DNA of 64,000 nt from Rhipicephalus microplus (taxonomy: Eukaryota; Arthropoda; Arachnida; Ixodida; Ixodidae), in the NCBI RefSeq assembly GCF_043290135.1, contig NC_134703.1, positions 109,950,005 to 110,014,004 of the forward strand. The letters run 5' to 3'. Below the pieces are notes generated by a model. The model was given only the letters and a program-made list of their open reading frames with translations, was not told the origin of the DNA and searched no databases. The position numbers and the translations under genes are program-made. Every line of letters begins with the position of its first letter. Within the stretch, counting starts at the first letter, position 1. Positions 35,750 to 47,206 of this stretch are shown here, one piece after another.

Positions 35750-38700
35750 ACCCACAGTCTTCGTGCGTGGCAGTGGAATTGTCGCGGATTTCTAAAAAAA
35801 AAGCATCGCTGCGCCAAATATTTAGGTCAGTGGGGGACAAACCGAAAGTAATTATGTTGCAGGAAACTTTAGCGGACGAGGCCAAACTAACCAGCTGCAA
35901 ATCGGTATGTAGAAGAAAACATTGCGGGAGAGGATTGGAAACTCTCGTTGACAGAAAGCTGCCTTTTATCGAACACAATATCCCGCTCGGATTGGCTAAA
36001 ATCGAGTATAGCCTAGTAGAAGTCGTGCTTAAAAGGCAGGGGAGCAAGGGGCGCAGCATCTTCTGCTTAAACTTTTACAGCGGTCCCAGTGCCAAGAAAC
36101 AGAACTTCAGGACACTTTTCACCGAGGCACTTGCCATCGCGAAGTGCACCCCGCTTTTATTAGGAGGTGACTTTAATGCCCTCTACCAGACGTGGGGATA
36201 CACTTCGAATACAAAGAAAAGAGAAGAGCTACAGGACCTCGCCACAGATCTCGGACTGAGCCTGATCACCAATCTGACTTTTCCCACCCGCTGTGGTACA
36301 TCCACGTGCAGAGACTCTACACCAGATTTCACTTTTGTGAAGAACTCAAACGAAGCTAGCTGGGAAAATTCAGGCACAGATCTAGGTACCGGCCACTATA
36401 TCATACACATTGGTATAGGAATGCCGAAACAACAGACTAGAACCTTTCGCACCGACTGGGACCTCTTTAGGAAAGCTAGAGCAGAACGACTAGAGTTGGA
36501 ACCTATAGAAACTGGCAGACAGTCCTTCCAGACCTATATCAACCAGCTTGTAGAGGACCTGCAGGAGGTCACTAGAAATATTACGACGGAAAACAACATA
36601 GAGACCATAGATAGTAGGCTCGCACATCTGATCGAGGCCAAGCAATTCATCTTGCAAAAATAGAAAACACAAAGACTGAACCGAAAGCTCGGAAAAAAGA
36701 TAGCGTTGCTGAATAGACAGATAGAGGAACACTCACAAACCCTCACAAAAGAACAGTGGGACGAAGCTTGCAACGAGGCAGACGGTAGAGTCAAACGTGG
36801 GGGCAGTTGGAACCTCCTCAAACCCCTATTGAACGAGAACGAAACTTAGTCTAACAAGCGAACAGCCATTGCGAAACTAGTACATCAGGCGAGCCAGTCC
36901 AGGACTCGAGGTAATCATGCAGCAGCTTGCGGAAAAATATCTCCCGTTGAAACAACGTTGGGGGAGACCGACGAACATATAGAGTATTCTCGACCACCGT
37001 GCGAAGAAATGAACCGTTATTTCACTAAGGGTGAAGTGCGAGCTGCCCTCCACGGTCTTCTATGCAAATCGGCAGCCTGACCCGATGCATTAAGAACAAA
37101 CTGTCGATGAATCTCGACAATGACTGTATCACTTCCTTGACGGATCACTTCATCGACTTATGGAAAGAAGGAGAATATCCGGAGGAATGGAAGCGAGCAA
37201 ATACTATTCTCATACCCAAACCAGGTAAACCACTCAGCCTAGATAACCTCCGTCCAATCTCACTTACGTCATGCCTAGGTAAAGCCATGGAACGCGTCAT
37301 TCTCAACAGACTTACGTGCTACATCGAACATGACATACTCCCATATAACATGATCGGTTTCCGTCCCGGGCTGTCGACTAAGGACGCCATGCTCCTGATC
37401 AAGCGCCAGTTCATACAGGTTAGCCCAGTGCATACGAGAGCACTCCAAGGTCTCAACGTCGACAGAAGCTTTTGACCACATAGAGCATAAGGCCACCCTC
37501 GAGGTCCTATCCACGCTGGGTCTGGGCGAGATGCTTTTCCGCATAGTCAAGTCGTTTCTTAGTGGTAGACAAGCAAGCCTCACACTAGGAGAACTAAAAT
37601 CTAAGCTGGGGGCGCTGAGCAACAGAGGCACCCCACAGGGAGCTGTGCTCTCAGCAATGTTATATAATTTAGCAATGGCCAGAGTTGCGAGGCATTTGGA
37701 GCGGATAGAAGGTATACACTTTGCAATATATGCCGACGATATAACCTTATGAAGCGCCAACGAAAACGTAGGCCAAACGGAAACTAGACTTCAGGAGAGT
37801 GTAGACATCATGGAATGTACTCTCGGCAAAATGGAGTGAAATTGTTCGGTGGCGAAGTCAGAACTTTTGTTATAAAAATTTGAAGTAGTGGTCCCAGATG
37901 AGGAACCCAAGATGATCTTGCGCTGTCAGGACGAATCCGCGATCAAGCAGGTCAAAAAAATTGAAGTTCTTGGCTTCCACATAGAAGTGGGAGATAGCAA
38001 CCTCACTGCCATTCAGCATATTTTCAAAAAAAACTTACCAAGTACTCAGGCTTCTGAAGAGAATCACAAACCGGCACAGTGGCCTTGGTGAGGTAAGCGC
38101 TTTAAGGCTACTGCACGCCTTCGCTCTCTGTTACCTCACCTAAGTGGCAGGTCTCCTCCAATGGTCGCAGGCTGAGCTGAACAAGCTGAACATCATTATC
38201 AGAAAGTTAGTCAAGGCTGCCCAAGGTATACCCAATCGTGCGTCGAACGAGAAACTCATGAGTTTAGGCGTGCACAATTACTATGCAATAAATGGCTAAA
38301 GCGCAACAGACGGCGCTGCAGGAAAGACTAACGAGGACACGTGTGGGTAGGCTGATACACAGGGCAATCGGGTCAGTCCCTAATAGATCGAAGAAGCCGA
38401 AGGAGGTCGAGGTCGAACTGAACGCGAAGCTTTGAGACCTGATCAGAACCACTCCCCTGTCGAGAAACATGCATTCGGAAGACAATGTCAGCAGACGAAA
38501 AGCGAGAGTGAAAGCTCTATTGAAAGAAATCGAACACGTAGGACAACAGGCGGCCGCCGTGGACGCAGCCTGGGTGAAAGGCCAAGAGGCCTACACGGCT
38601 GCGGTGGTCGACAGCCAGGGAGAGGTACGGGACAGCCTGACTATACTCACCTAGGATTCCCGGGTTGTAGAACAAGCCGCGATTCCTTTTGCTATCAAGA

Positions 38701-39391
38701 ACAGAAAATGGTGATACGTCTATAGCGACTCAAAACCAGCAATTACGAGCTTCGACAAGGACTATGTCGCTGGGACTGTGGTTAAACTTATGAACAAAGT
38801 CAATCCTGTCGATACTGAAATTCGATGGTTTCCGGCTCAAATGGGACAAGTGGATGAAACTCGGGTCAACCTCAATGAGCTGACAAATGACCTGGCACGA
38901 GGACTCGCTTGCCGTGCCGATCAGACCCGATCCGACGCTTACTACCATTTCGGGGGCTAAAAAGATAATTTAATCACTTACAACGACATCGCAAAAGATT
39001 ATTACTTGGAGCGTAGGCTATTCCCACTGCCACACGCAAAATTGAACAGGGCTCAGGTGGTCACGCTACGTTTACTGCAAACCGGAGCTTACACAACTCC
39101 GTATTTTCTACATAAAGTTCTCCCTGCTGACAGTGAAATGCAAGACAAGTGTGACGCGTGTGATGGCATCATTGGGATCAGACACATGCTAGCGGGCTGT
39201 CCCGCGACTCTCGCCGACCCCGAAGAACAATCGGTTTACTGGCAGACGATGGTGCGAAGCGCGTTTTATCAAGACCAACTACGGGCAGTTCAGAAGGTCG
39301 ATGATGATGCTCGGCCTGACGGCACCGACGTGGACGCGGCCCGCCGCGGTCTGAAAAGACCGGACTTCAGAACACGAATAAAGCTTTGTGA
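35750..39391 (+). pseudogene. I-clade LINE ORF2: EN, RT, RNase H
   Basis: The endonuclease starts at about 35765 as WQWNCRGFLKKK in one frame and moves to the next at an A-run. It includes VIMLQET, LLLGGDFNALYQTWGY and STPDFTFV. It is open from 35767 to a TAG at 36661, with the same frame continuing to about 36850. The RT includes YPEEWKRANTILIPKPGKPL, LRPISLTSCLGKAMERVI, GFRPGLSTKDAML, RGTPQGAVLSAMLYNLAMA and catalytic YADD at 37729-37740. The RNase H includes AYTAAVVDSQGEV and VYSDSKPAITSF. The tail is KCDACDGIIGIRHMLAGCP. About ten stops or frameshifts make it inactive. All domains remain in order. Confidence 0.9.
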
Positions 39392-39402
39392 ATGAATGAA
39401 TG

Positions 39403-39984
39403 ATTTTGAAGGGGAGCAAATGTGTCATATTCTACATTGATGACATCATCATGTATGGGCGCTCCCAACAGAACCATTTGGGAAACTTGCATGCTGTTTT
39501 GCAAGGTATTTCGGATGTTGGCCTCAGGCTCAACAGCAAATGTACATTTTACGTGGGAGAGTTCACTTTTCAATGTCCCGTTGTGAGCGCCAAACTATAA
39601 TTTACGTTGATATAATCCATTGAGGTGGTTACTAAGGCACCTTCACCTACAAACATAAACAAACATCGCTCGCTACTGGGACTAGCAGTCTTCTATTCCA
39701 AGTTCATTCCTCATTTTTCGAATGTTGTAGAGCCACCCTACGAGTAAATACATCTTTAATTTGAAGTGCGGCAGAACGAGCAGTTTGGAGCGCCTGAAAT
39801 CTCTGCTCCCATCTTGCGAAGTTCTTTATCTTTTTGAACCACACTTTCCTGTTTACGCTACAATTGATGCCTAAGGATATATATTAGGTGCTGTACTTCA
39901 GCAGGACAATGGAACCTTACTAAAGACAGTCGCATTCGCCTCCAGTGCACTCCAACCGCAAAAACAAAAATACTAAGTCACTGA
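39403..39984 (+). mobile_element. Ty3/gypsy RT C-terminal part and RNase H start
   Basis: Continues the RT of 33390-33770 after the LINE: CVIFYIDDIIMYGRS with the YIDD catalytic box (about 39428-39460), HLGNLHAVLQGISDVGLRLN, CTFYVGEFTF, and then HRSLLGLAVFYSKFIPHFSN. The RNase H part is frameshifted and reads HFPVYATIDA...LGAVLQQDNGTLLKTVAFAS and then KYXVTE, where a SINE interrupts it. Confidence 0.88.
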
Positions 39985-40199
39985 GCAGGTCGCGGGTTCG
40001 AATCCCGGCTTCGGTGGCTGCATTTCCGATCGAGGCGGAAATGTTGTAGGCCCATGTACTCAGATTTGGGTGCACGTCAAAGAACCCCAGGTGGTCAAAA
40101 TTTCCGGAGCCCTCCACTACGGCGTCTCTCATAATCATATGGTGGTTTCGGGACGTTAAACCCCACATATCAATCAATCATGAATCACTAACTCACTGA
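39972..40199 (+). mobile_element. Ruka SINE, 5'-truncated, with TSD
   Basis: The body at 39985-40186 begins at the B-box region (GGTCGCGGGTTCGAATCCCG) and runs through GAGGCGGAAATGTTGTAGGC and CCGGAGCCCTCCACTACGGC to AACCCCACATATCAATCAAT. ACTAAGTCACTGA (39972-39984) and ACTAACTCACTGA (40187-40199) are 13-bp flanking duplications with one mismatch. Removing the SINE restores the gypsy RNase H reading YSVTESEAL. Confidence 0.95.
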
Positions 40200-40790
40200 A
40201 AGTGAGGCCCTTGTCTGCATTTAGGCTTGCGAACACTGACACGTTTATTTATGGGAATGACCTTCAATCTTAAATGGATTCCGCAGCTTTATTTACGCTC
40301 CTTTCGACGAATAACCGGTTACCGATCAATAAAGATTGCGCGTTGGTCTTTGTGGTTACTCTGCTAGGACTATACTGTCGAATACAGGAAAGGTAGCGAA
40401 AATATCATGTCTGATGCTCTCTCTAGGCTGCCCGTAAATTGTTTCATCAGCGACGCACCAGAAGAAGAATTTCTGTCAGTTGTCTCCCGTAGGTATGCAA
40501 GAACTTCAAGAAGCAAGTGCGAATGATCATATTACTTGTGAAAATAAGCACTTCACGGCTACTTCAAGGCCCGACAAGGAAGTCACTGTTAAAAGAGTTG
40601 CTATACCTTACCATTACTGGAAGACTGAACTCTCTGTCGTAAGTGATATCCTACGTCTGGGTGACCAAATTGTCGTGCCTGAAACTTTGACACCCCGCTT
40701 TGTCTGGTCCACTAGTCACACCTAGGAATTAGTCGTACCAAAGCTCACTGAAGAGCGTCCTATTGGTGGCCATGTGTGGAAGAAAACAAC
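40187..40790 (+). mobile_element. Ty3/gypsy RNase H end and integrase start
   Basis: Frameshifted remnants read TESEALVCI, HVYLWE, then KGSENIMSDALSRLPVN (typical RNase H end). Next come YHYWKTELSVVSDILRLGDQ, IVVPETLTPRFV and YWWP, from the N-terminal zinc-binding part of a gypsy integrase. Similarity ends at about 40790. The rest of the integrase and any LTRs were not found. Confidence 0.8.
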
Positions 40791-40938
40791 AACATCTCAA
40801 TTTATGCTGTCATATTCGTACGCACGTTACGGCCGCGGTGTGCTGGCCTTTGTCGGGTAATCCCACACCGAATTATTTTTGCCATATATAGAAAAAAACG
40901 CACACATATTCACTTGAATTCAGAAATGCGTCACGTTT

Positions 40939-41652
40939 TTTTAAAGACGATAGTCTTCCTTAGGGACCTTCGACGCGAAAATTTCGGTCAGTCCGTCTGT
41001 CCGTCTGTCCATCTGTCCATCTGTCCGCCTGACCGTCTGTCTGTCTGTCTGTCTGTTTACTCATAACGGCATCTGGTACTTGAAACGGCCTACGCCATTC
41101 GCAGCGCCTACCAATTTCGCTCAAGATTGAGATCTCTTGATTGTGCAATTGTCAAATAAAAATCAATTTTCGCGCATGTCTGGGGCACAATAAAACACTT
41201 ATATATTTTGCCTGTGCATCTTTTACTAGAAAAGACATACATAAGCAATTTTAAGGACTGTAGCGCTTATCACGCTGCGCTGACCATGCAACGCTTGCAC
41301 GAAAAGGTGAGTGTTTCCAACGCTTTCCTAAAACGACACGGTGGTGGCCCCTACCCGTCGACTTACGTTCTACACCTTATTACCTCTGATACGGGCGCGC
41401 ACACCCATCTCAGAGCCACGCGCTTTGTTTTCTAAGAAAACTGCCAGATGGCACTCATGTCTCACGTGGGACGTGACTTGCTGCGCTCATTCGTCTCCGC
41501 TGCACGCTCGAGGCACTCTAACGCAGCGCCTGCAGAGTACAATTCACGGATTTTCTTGAGCAGAACATCAAATAAACGTTTTGTTCAATCTCTCCACATG
41601 CAAGACTATCGTCTTTCGACAACATTTTCAGAAACATGCTGATACGGGGTTA
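40939..41652 (+). mobile_element. Repeat family A, copy 2
   Basis: TTTTTTTAAAGACGATAGTC...GGGACCTTCGACGCGAAAAT starts the copy, which ends GCTGATACGGGG and a T-run. A (GTCY)n tetranucleotide block occupies about 40993-41056. It is collinear with copies 1, 3 and 4 and has no coding capacity. Confidence 0.88.
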
Positions 41653-44313
41653 ATTTTTTTTTGTCTGGTGTGGCAGAAAAGCCGTGGCATATAGAACGCA
41701 GACACCTTCCCACACATTATTAAAAAAAAACAGCGGGCGAGTTCAAATTTACATGGAGTAGCAAAACGGAAGAAAATGCATGAACAGAAAAAAAGAGGGG
41801 AGGGGAAGAGCCCAAGGAAGCTTTGCAGACATAATTTTGAGGCTGGCTTTGTTGCCTTTTGTATCTGTAGTCTTTCAGACATTGACTCAGGGCTGTTGAC
41901 ATTCAAAAAGGGCTGAAGTACTAAGGTGTATTTCTGCATTGATAGCAGACTCGTTCGCCGGTTCGAAATAATAAAATTTGCGAAATATCAACTTCCCCGT
42001 TCAAAAATCAAACTTAGACACCGATGAAGCATGTACTACTTTACGAGGCGATGGTGCACTAATAAAATGGCCGGTGCTTCCGGCGTTTCTTGAGAACAGG
42101 GACAATTTTTTTCCATGTGGCTGATACACGTTTATTCAGCTTGCGAAATTAAACAGGAGAGCAAGGGTAACGCGGCAGGGCAGCTGTTGATTGGATTTGC
42201 GTTGCAGCTGTTACCATAAAGCGTATTAAACACGACGAGGTCAGATACTGAGATAGAAGGCGTGTTTTTCTTAGGGACGAAACGAACCGCTTGCAGCGAA
42301 AGCGCGCAGGTATTGATCCAGGTCATCAAACAAACGGGGTGAAAAGGTGGATAACAATTTTTTTTTTCTCTGCGCCATAACGTCAGTCCTGCCTTCGAAC
42401 CAACGAGTGGGCGTAATCTGGCGCTCGTGTACACAGTCTCGGTCAGGACTAACAACCAAGGAACCATAAAGAGAGGCATGCGAATAACAATAACGCGAGG
42501 TGAAGGCAAGGTATGGAAGCGTAATAAAGAAAGAGAGAAGCAACTACGCTTATTATATACGTGAATCGCTTTGTCCGTTCTTTTCAGGCGGTCCTGTCAA
42601 ACGAACAAAGGGTGCCTGCCTACATATGGGAATCGGATTGACGAGCACACTGCGCCCAGCGCGATATGAACACAGTCTGGGAAGAGGAAGTATACCAGGA
42701 CGGGATTCCCCCTAATGAGACGTGGTGGGAAATGTTTTATTTTTCGTTGAATGACTGCAGTCTATTGGCGCAATGCGTGTAACGAGGGCATACAGTCCGA
42801 TACTTATTAGGCCGGCAATGACTAAAACGTCCAGCTGCCACTATTTCACCGACCAAGGGGTCAGGAAGCGAAGGGGCACTATCATTACACTTGGCCACTC
42901 CAGCAGATAAGATTCGAGAACCGTGTTACGGGAAAGTGCATTGCATGACCATTCCTTTAAGGAACTTCATGGTAACTCTTAGTGTGTCTTTGTACACAAT
43001 GATATTATGAGTGTGGATAACAGATGCATACTTAGTTATCGCGACGTACTCAGTGAGCGACTATAGAAGTGAACGCTAACCATCCTTACAATATCTTAAC
43101 TTGTCGACTCACCGCTTCGGGGACCCTGTTGGTAGCATGTACTCGTCGCATTAGTCTGGCAATTCGAAACTGTCCTAGGAAATGTGTTGAAAATATGTTC
43201 GGTATCCAACCAGTATTTAGGATGGTAACTTGTCGGCCTTCTTGGGAGTCATGCAGGTAAGAACCCGTCGTCTCTATATATTTTTCTTGTGTGTGTTCGT
43301 GTGTGTGTTCGTGTGTGTGTGCGTGTGTGTGCGCGTGTGTGTGCGCGTGTGTGTGCGCGTGTGTGTGCGCGTGTGTGTGCGCGTGTGTGTGCGCTCGCAC
43401 AAGCACGCAAAAATAAGCTGAAAAATCCATGTCATAGCTCCAACTTGAAATTGATAAAAAATTCGCTATTAAGGCAAAAGTTAGAATTCATTATCAGACG
43501 TGACAATTGACTGGCGATCCGCGTTGGCGGCGTCAGCGAGAGTACTTCAAGAAACCTTCATTACTTCACGACTTCATTGTACAAAGTGATCATGGCGTCA
43601 AAGATCGTAAGTTTGAGACGCCAATATGACGTCACTTTGATGTCCCTTGATGATGTCGCCCCATGACGTCGTAGCCTGGGAAACAGTGGGCCAATAAACG
43701 ATGCAGAGCCCTAGCAGAAGATTCAAACAAAACTGCGCTTGGCATCGTATATCAGAGAAGACCCGGTGCATTCTAAGGTGTACCATCCTTAACGCAATTT
43801 AAGTTTGAATATTATGTCGTACCGTCTAGTGCCACAACACATGCGTCTCGAAAACCAAGTGAGCTGTCTGTCTCCAATCCTGAAGGCAGTGGAAAACGTC
43901 GTAAGGTGGAAAGTATGTGAGAGAGTGGGGGGGGGGGGGCAAGGCGCGGTAGGAAAGATAGATCGTCTCAGAAGAAAAAGAGGCCCTGCAACCCTTTTTC
44001 AGCGTGGGTATAGAACACTGTCATTTGGTAGTTGAGACTCTCTAGAACGCGCTAGCCAAATAATATAGCGCAACACGCGGCCTGGGATTTAAATTATATT
44101 CTCAGCATCCATTTAACATCGCTTTTTCTTCTGTCGATGAATGATGCTACATACTGAAGAATCAGTGTGTCGGCGGCCCAAGTATCACACCATTGGCTGA
44201 TTTAAGCATGACACGCTCGGTAGTTGCTGGGGGTGCCGTGCAAGGCCATGACCTGTCCACGCGAGCTCACACGATCGCACGGAAAGGCCGAGCACTCGAA
44301 GAAACAGGAGGAG
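41653..44313. other. Mostly unannotated, with GT-rich repeat
   Basis: A (GT)n/(GTGTGTGCGC)n repeat lies at 43288-43394. A plus frame at 42667-42783 reads NTVWEEEVYQDGIPPNETWW and then EMFYFSLNDCSLLAQCV before a stop. It looks protein-like but no family is recognised. A minus frame at 42132-42509 has no recognised domain. Confidence 0.4.
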
Positions 44314-44919
44314 AAAAAATTGGCCCCGTATCTGTATGTTCCACTTCGAATTTCATCGAAACCCGATAGTTTTCCGTCTGAAGAGAGTGAAAAAACGTTT
44401 ATTTGATGTTCTGCGCAAGATAATCGATGAATGGTATTCTGGAGGCGCTGCGTTAGAGTGCCTCGATGCGTGCAGCGGAGCCGGAGGTGAACGAGCACAT
44501 CGAGGTACGCGAGACATGAGCGCTATGTGGCAGTTATTATGAAAAACAAAAGGATGGCCTTTGATATAGCAAGCACCCGCTGTGCGCACCCGTCCCAGAG
44601 GCGATAAGGTGTAGAACGCAAAGCGACGGGTAGGTGCCACCACTACGTCGTCTTATCAAAGCGTTGGAAGCACTTGCCTTTTTGTGCATGTTTTATTGTC
44701 CGCGCAGTGTTATAAACGCTAAGGTCATTAGAATTACTTATGTATGCCTTTTCTAGTATAAAGAGACACAAATCAGAATTTTGACGTGTTGTTATTGTGC
44801 CTCCGATATGCGCCATAATTTCTTTTTAATTTACTATCGCACAAATATGAAACTTGAGCAATATTGTTCAGTGCTGTGAATGAGATCGGATTTCGGCCGT
44901 TCCGGGTATCGTTTCGGTG

Positions 44920-44965
<46 letters not shown>

Positions 44966-45018
44966 TCAAACCTTTTTTGTGGAAGTACCCCAAGAAAGAC
45001 TGCCGTCTTTAAAAGTGC
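44314..45018 (-). mobile_element. Repeat family A, copy 3
   Basis: Reverse orientation: GGCCCCGTATCTGTATGTTC at the left corresponds to the 3' end of the plus copies, and GACTGCCGTCTTTAAAA at the right to their 5' end. An (ACAG)n block at about 44920-44962 sits where copy 2 has (GTCY)n. Confidence 0.88.
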
Positions 45019-45029
45019 TCAAGGTCAAG

Positions 45030-45835
45030 AGTGACAAATTCAATTCTGCAACAGGCTGTGGCCCGTCGTGGAGGGTCAGTGGATGCAACTGATATGGATA
45101 CCAAGGCACACAGGAGGTAGAGGCAATGAACACGCTCATGCCTCCACCCGCGATCTCTTACACCAAGCTTTCGCTGCTTCATCCATCGCGCACCTTCTTG
45201 CTGACCAGGACGATCCCCAGTGCCTCCCTTCCTATACTGACATCCTGCAACACATCAGGCTGAATAGACGCACTCTACCTCTACCTGACCCTAAATTAGA
45301 TTTTTCGTTTACTCATACTGTTGGCCTGTCGGCCATCAGCAGGTGGGTCAAAAGTAACATTTGCAAGACATGCATTACACGATAACTAACGAAACCACTT
45401 CAAAAAATAGGGAAAAAGTGCATCTGTAAACAATAAAACAGGAACATCACTGATAAGGCATCGCAGGTTGTGCGGAGACGATTACAATCATCAGCATTTC
45501 CAAATCCTTATGTGTTGTCCAAGATATACCCTTCGATGTGCCATCCGTAGTGTAAATTCAGTCTCCAGACGGCCACTTTATTTCATATGGTCTGGGAGTG
45601 CCAAAACAACCCCATTATATCGGCCAATCAAAATCCTACAATAGATGAGTGGCAGGCGACCCTGTCGCCTGCCACTCAGCCGGAAGCAAGAGCAGCAAGA
45701 GGCCCTGGTCGACCGAGCTCGGGCGGCGGCAAGAGCCAATGATATTCCGGACTAGGATGTCCAACCACCTAATAATTACCAATGAATGTTTTATTCTATA
45801 TCTCTCCCAGGTTTCATTTCTCCCTGTTTAGCTTC
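45030..45835 (+). mobile_element. LINE RNase H and C-terminal tail fragment
   Basis: Plus frame 45068-45385 reads LIWIPRHTGGRGNEHAHAST (RNase H end) followed by the linker PSYTDILQHIRLNRRTLPLP. After frameshifts it reads ATLYFIWSGSAKTT-type and RARAAARANDIPD near the 3' end (about 45700-45760). The 3' UTR includes TTACCAATGAATGTTTTATTC. It is 5'-truncated next to family A copy 3. It contains a perfect 14-bp hairpin at about 45645-45675 (GAGTGGCAGGCGAC, loop CCT). Confidence 0.75.
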
Positions 45836-47037
45836 CAGTGTTTTCGACTGCCCCAGACATGGAGGAAGGAAACAACTGAGGAGAGGCCCTGACGTCACTC
45901 GTTGTGAAGCCTGAAGTTGGCAGTATTGACCGGAAAATTTCTCTCTCTTGTTTCCATAAATGTGAAGCAGAAGGGGTGACTCTCTCGCCAGCTCAGAAAG
46001 CACGTGGCCCGCGCGGCACACGTCTCGTGACAATACGAAATTAACGGACCGGTGCTCAAAACTCAAAGCCAGCGCGATACCTTCGGCGCCGTTAGCGAAA
46101 TCAATTCGCCCGAATAATCAACAGCGAGTAACAGATGACCGAGAAAGAAGCAATAACGAGAGAACGTGTGCTAGATGCACGGACTACGGCGAGTGTGGCA
46201 CCAATGCTTTCACGACATTTATATTCACGCGATGTGCAGGCAACACAATCGGCCATGCGCCACTTTTTATGGTTACATTCTGTCGCTCACGTGGCCGACA
46301 CGGCGCCCAGTCACCGTGCCAGTGTTCCACGTAAAAGCGCACCGCTGTAAGCATTGTGCGACCACAGCGACCTTGTGCACGGTAAATTGACACTCGTACG
46401 TAGTTGCTCTAATGCCGAAAAAGCGAGCATGGCAAGCGAAGCAGAAAAAGTGTTTTAATACGCCCATGAAAGCTGTTACTGTACATTTATCGAACACGAA
46501 ACTACATATGTGCCCAGTACCTCCTCAGCACAAACTTTTTGATCGTTGTCACAAGCATGCAGGAACAGTTCACAACAGTCACTGACCTGCAAGGCATTCG
46601 TCGCGGTTCCATTTTGTGATGATGCTCGAACGCAATTTCGCAGAGCCCTTCAATTACTTCATCCGCCGCACGGCACATGCATACATGCGTTCACTCTATG
46701 TACTGGTGATGTTTCGAGGCTAACAACACATTTTGTAAACGTTACTAGGAGTACCGTAACTGTCGGGAAAGCATTGCGTAGCTGATTACTCGACAAAAAG
46801 CATGGATATTTTCCACCGCGTGTCAATGTAAGATCTATGAAGGCGTACATGCCGCCACCACTCACTGCTAGACCAGCTGCTCTGCACAACACGTAACCAT
46901 GGAACGCCGCTTTTGTGCCTAGTAGATATGGCCACCGTGAAGTAATTTTCTTCACAATTTTTTTCACAGCGTGCCGCCTGAACATGCCCTATCCTCTCAT
47001 TCCTTGCTCCAAGATCCGAGAGAAGATTTAATGAATA
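45836..47037. other. Unannotated stretch
   Basis: No gene or repeat recognised. Overlapping short frames on both strands look like chance. Confidence 0.4.
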
Positions 47038-47206
47038 TGTGGGGTTTAACACCCCAAAACGACCATATCATTATGAGAGGCACCGTAGTGGAGGGCTCCG
47101 GAAATTTGGACCAACTGAGGATCTGTATCATGCTCCCAAATCTGAGCACACAGGCCTACAAAATTTTCGCCTCCATCGAAAATGCATCCGCCCCAACCAC
47201 TCGAGA
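47038..47206 (-). mobile_element. Ruka-type SINE body
   Basis: Minus strand of the canonical body: TGTGGGGTTTAACACCCCAA...CCGTAGTGGAGGGCTCCGGAAA...AAATCTGAGCACACAGGCCTAC...TTTTCGCCTCCATCGAAAAT. The tRNA head is poorly preserved. Confidence 0.88.

Larger units (their letters stand above)
33759..39414 (+). mobile_element. I-clade LINE of about 5.6 kb, flanked by TSD
   Basis: The body is about 33771-39402. TSD ATTTTGAAGGGG lies at 33759-33770 and 39403-39414; two further bases, AG, also match. The 3' end is an (AATG)n tail, GTGAATGAATGAATG, after the last codons of ORF2. The layout is 5' UTR, ORF1 with zinc knuckles, ORF2 with apurinic-type endonuclease, RT and RNase H, and a C-terminal Cys/His tail. 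This is the architecture of I-clade non-LTR elements. Both ORFs carry stops and frameshifts. The insertion splits the RT gene of a Ty3/gypsy element. Confidence 0.93.

Noticed and set aside
37729..37740. An active retrotransposon, because YADD is intact
   Set aside because: ORF1 has two stops and ORF2 about ten stops or frameshifts, so the catalytic box alone does not indicate activity.
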